Positions 4,522 through 5,598 of a stretch of 5,598 nt of DNA are shown here, in pieces (the first letter of the stretch is position 1; each line of letters starts with the position of its first letter). Under the pieces are notes generated by a model. It was given only the letters and a program-made list of their open reading frames with translations. It did not search any database and had not been told where the DNA came from. The position numbers were made by a program, and so were the translations under genes. The stretch is from Actinobacteria bacterium UBA5182 (GTDB taxonomy: Bacteria; Actinomycetota; UBA4738): NCBI GenBank assembly GCA_002413185.1, contig DHWM01000075.1:1-5598 (forward strand), written 5' to 3'.

Positions 4522-5562
4522 CTACTGCGTGGTGAGCTCGATCGGGGTGACGTCGACGGTCAGAACCTGCCCGTTGCGGTAGAGCCGGACGGCCACGGTC
4601 CGCCCGATGGCGTCGCTCACCATCAATCGCTGAAGGTCGTCGACGCCCGCCATCACGGATCCGTCGACGTCCAGGAGGAGGTCCTCGGGGCGAAGGCCGG
4701 CCCGGGCCGCCGGACTTCCCTCCACCACCTGCACGATCTCGACGCCCCGCTCCCTCTCGATCTCCCGGGCCAGCCGGGGCGGCAGCGGGCGCGGCCCACC
4801 GGCGATCCCCAGGTATGCCCGGCGGAACCGGCCCTCGGACATGAGCGCGGCGACGATCCGTCTCGTGGTCGAGTTGATGGGCACGGCCAGCCCCAGTCCC
4901 TGCCCGATGCCGGGTCCGACCACGGCGGTGTTCACGCCGATGACGCGCCCGGCGCTGTCGGCCAGTGCCCCACCGGAGTTCCCCGGGTGCAGCGCCGCGT
5001 CCGTCTGGATGACGTTCTCCACGACGCGGGTCACGGAGCCGGACCGGGTGGGAAGGGACCGTCCCAGCGCGCTCACGACGCCCGCCGTGACCGATCCGGC
5101 GAACCCGAGAGGGTTCCCGACGGCCAGGACCAGCTGTCCCACCCTCAGGCGGGCGGCGTCTCCCAATCTGGCCGGGGTGAGCTCGGAGCCGGCGGCCCGG
5201 ACCACAGCCAGATCCGACAGCGGGTCGGTGCCCACGATGTCGATACCGAACTCCCGCCCGTCGACGAACGAGGCGCTTCCCCGGTCGGTCCCCACGACGA
5301 CATGCGCCGACGTCAGGATGAAGCCGTCCGGGGTGATGACCACCCCGCTTCCACCCCCGTCGACCTGCGGTCCTCGAACTGCCCTTCGGGAGACGCGGAG
5401 GTTCGCCACCGAGGGGATCAGAAGCTCGGCGACGGCGGTGATGACCCGGGAGTACGCGTCGAGGGCTTCGTCTTCGGAAGACTCCGGGATCGTCCGGTCC
5501 CCACCCGACATCGGGTCGCCGTCCAGGATCGCGTCCACGAACCGGATCGAGCGTTCGGCCAT
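4522..5562 (-). CDS. HtrA/DegP-like trypsin-type serine protease with PDZ domain
   Basis: This 346-residue protein is an S1C-type serine protease. The chymotrypsin-fold domain (about 45-240) has GSGVVITPDGFILTSAHV with catalytic His87, DPLSDLAVV with Asp117, and HPGNSGGAL with Ser196; the supporting motifs VGNPLGF (148-154), VIQTDAALHPGN and GLAVPIN (224-230) are intact. A single PDZ domain follows (about 250-340), with EGSPAARAGLRPEDLLLDVDG. HtrA proteins degrade or refold damaged proteins, usually outside the cytoplasmic membrane. Here the N-terminus (residues 1-45) is charged and acidic with no signal peptide and no membrane helix, so the protein appears cytoplasmic or is exported by an unseen route. 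ATG 5562 gives the full ORF; ATG 5511 (Met18) is an alternative that does not change the topology. The gene converges on the esterase with 3 bases between stop codons. The catalytic assignment is very secure; the role is inferred. Confidence 0.94.
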   Translation of the reverse strand: MAERSIRFVDAILDGDPMSGGDRTIPESSEDEALDAYSRVITAVAELLIPSVANLRVSRRAVRGPQVDGGGSGVVITPDGFILTSAHVVVGTDRGSASFVDGREFGIDIVGTDPLSDLAVVRAAGSELTPARLGDAARLRVGQLVLAVGNPLGFAGSVTAGVVSALGRSLPTRSGSVTRVVENVIQTDAALHPGNSGGALADSAGRVIGVNTAVVGPGIGQGLGLAVPINSTTRRIVAALMSEGRFRRAYLGIAGGPRPLPPRLAREIERERGVEIVQVVEGSPAARAGLRPEDLLLDVDGSVMAGVDDLQRLMVSDAIGRTVAVRLYRNGQVLTVDVTPIELTTQ

Positions 5563-5572
5563 CTCGAAAGCG

Positions 5573-5578
5573 AGGCTA
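5573..5578 (-). promoter_or_regulatory. Possible extended -10 element for the HtrA-like protease
   Basis: Leftward, TGC precedes the hexamer TAGCCT, giving a TGn-TAnnnT extended -10 form, 10 bases before the ATG at 5562. The window ends 20 bases further upstream, so a -35 element cannot be judged. Only a weak GAG precedes the ATG, consistent with a short-leader transcript. Confidence 0.25.
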
Positions 5579-5598
5579 GCACCGCTCTCGGTAAATGC

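Noticed and set aside
4500..4560. Bidirectional terminator between the convergent genes
   Set aside because: I found no stable stem followed by a T-run on either strand. Short GC-rich complementarities here lie within coding sequence.

Overview
The window is uniformly GC-rich, with coding-like GC at third codon positions and GTG as well as ATG starts. It carries an F420-type luciferase-like oxidoreductase, a CRP-family regulator and a soluble HtrA-type protease. This fits an actinobacterial chromosome, probably an uncultured or poorly characterised lineage, but that assignment is inference from gene families and composition. I see no tRNA, rRNA, CRISPR array, transposase, integrase or phage gene.

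Layout. A leftward cluster runs from about 2688 down to the left edge. It holds an NDP-sugar nucleotidyltransferase with a C-terminal left-handed beta-helix (2688-1339), an LLM-class F420-dependent oxidoreductase (1289-282), a 70-residue HARE-HTH-like winged-helix protein whose GTG start directly follows the oxidoreductase stop codon (281-69), and the first 18 codons of another likely leftward gene (55-1). A 103-base divergent intergenic region (2689-2791) separates this cluster from a rightward pair: a CRP/FNR-family regulator (2792-3478) and, about 14 bases later, an alpha/beta-hydrolase of the esterase D type (3493-4518). The esterase converges, with only 3 bases between stop codons, on a leftward trypsin-like HtrA protease with one PDZ domain (5562-4522). 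The left edge of the window cuts a gene. The right edge falls just upstream of the protease start.

How the genes may work together. The regulator is divergent from the sugar-nucleotide gene and shares its promoter region, which contains inverted repeats and a tandem duplication of the sugar-nucleotide gene's start-codon region. The simplest reading is a local regulator controlling itself, the esterase and possibly the leftward cluster, but no direct evidence for this is in the sequence. There is no obvious single pathway joining nucleotidyltransferase, oxidoreductase, esterase and protease, and I did not find a convincing new defence or mobile system. The most unusual points are the in-frame stop/start junction between oxidoreductase and winged-helix gene, the atypical ligand pocket and cysteines of the CRP-family protein, the atypical active-site motifs of the nucleotidyltransferase, and the HtrA protein without any export signal.
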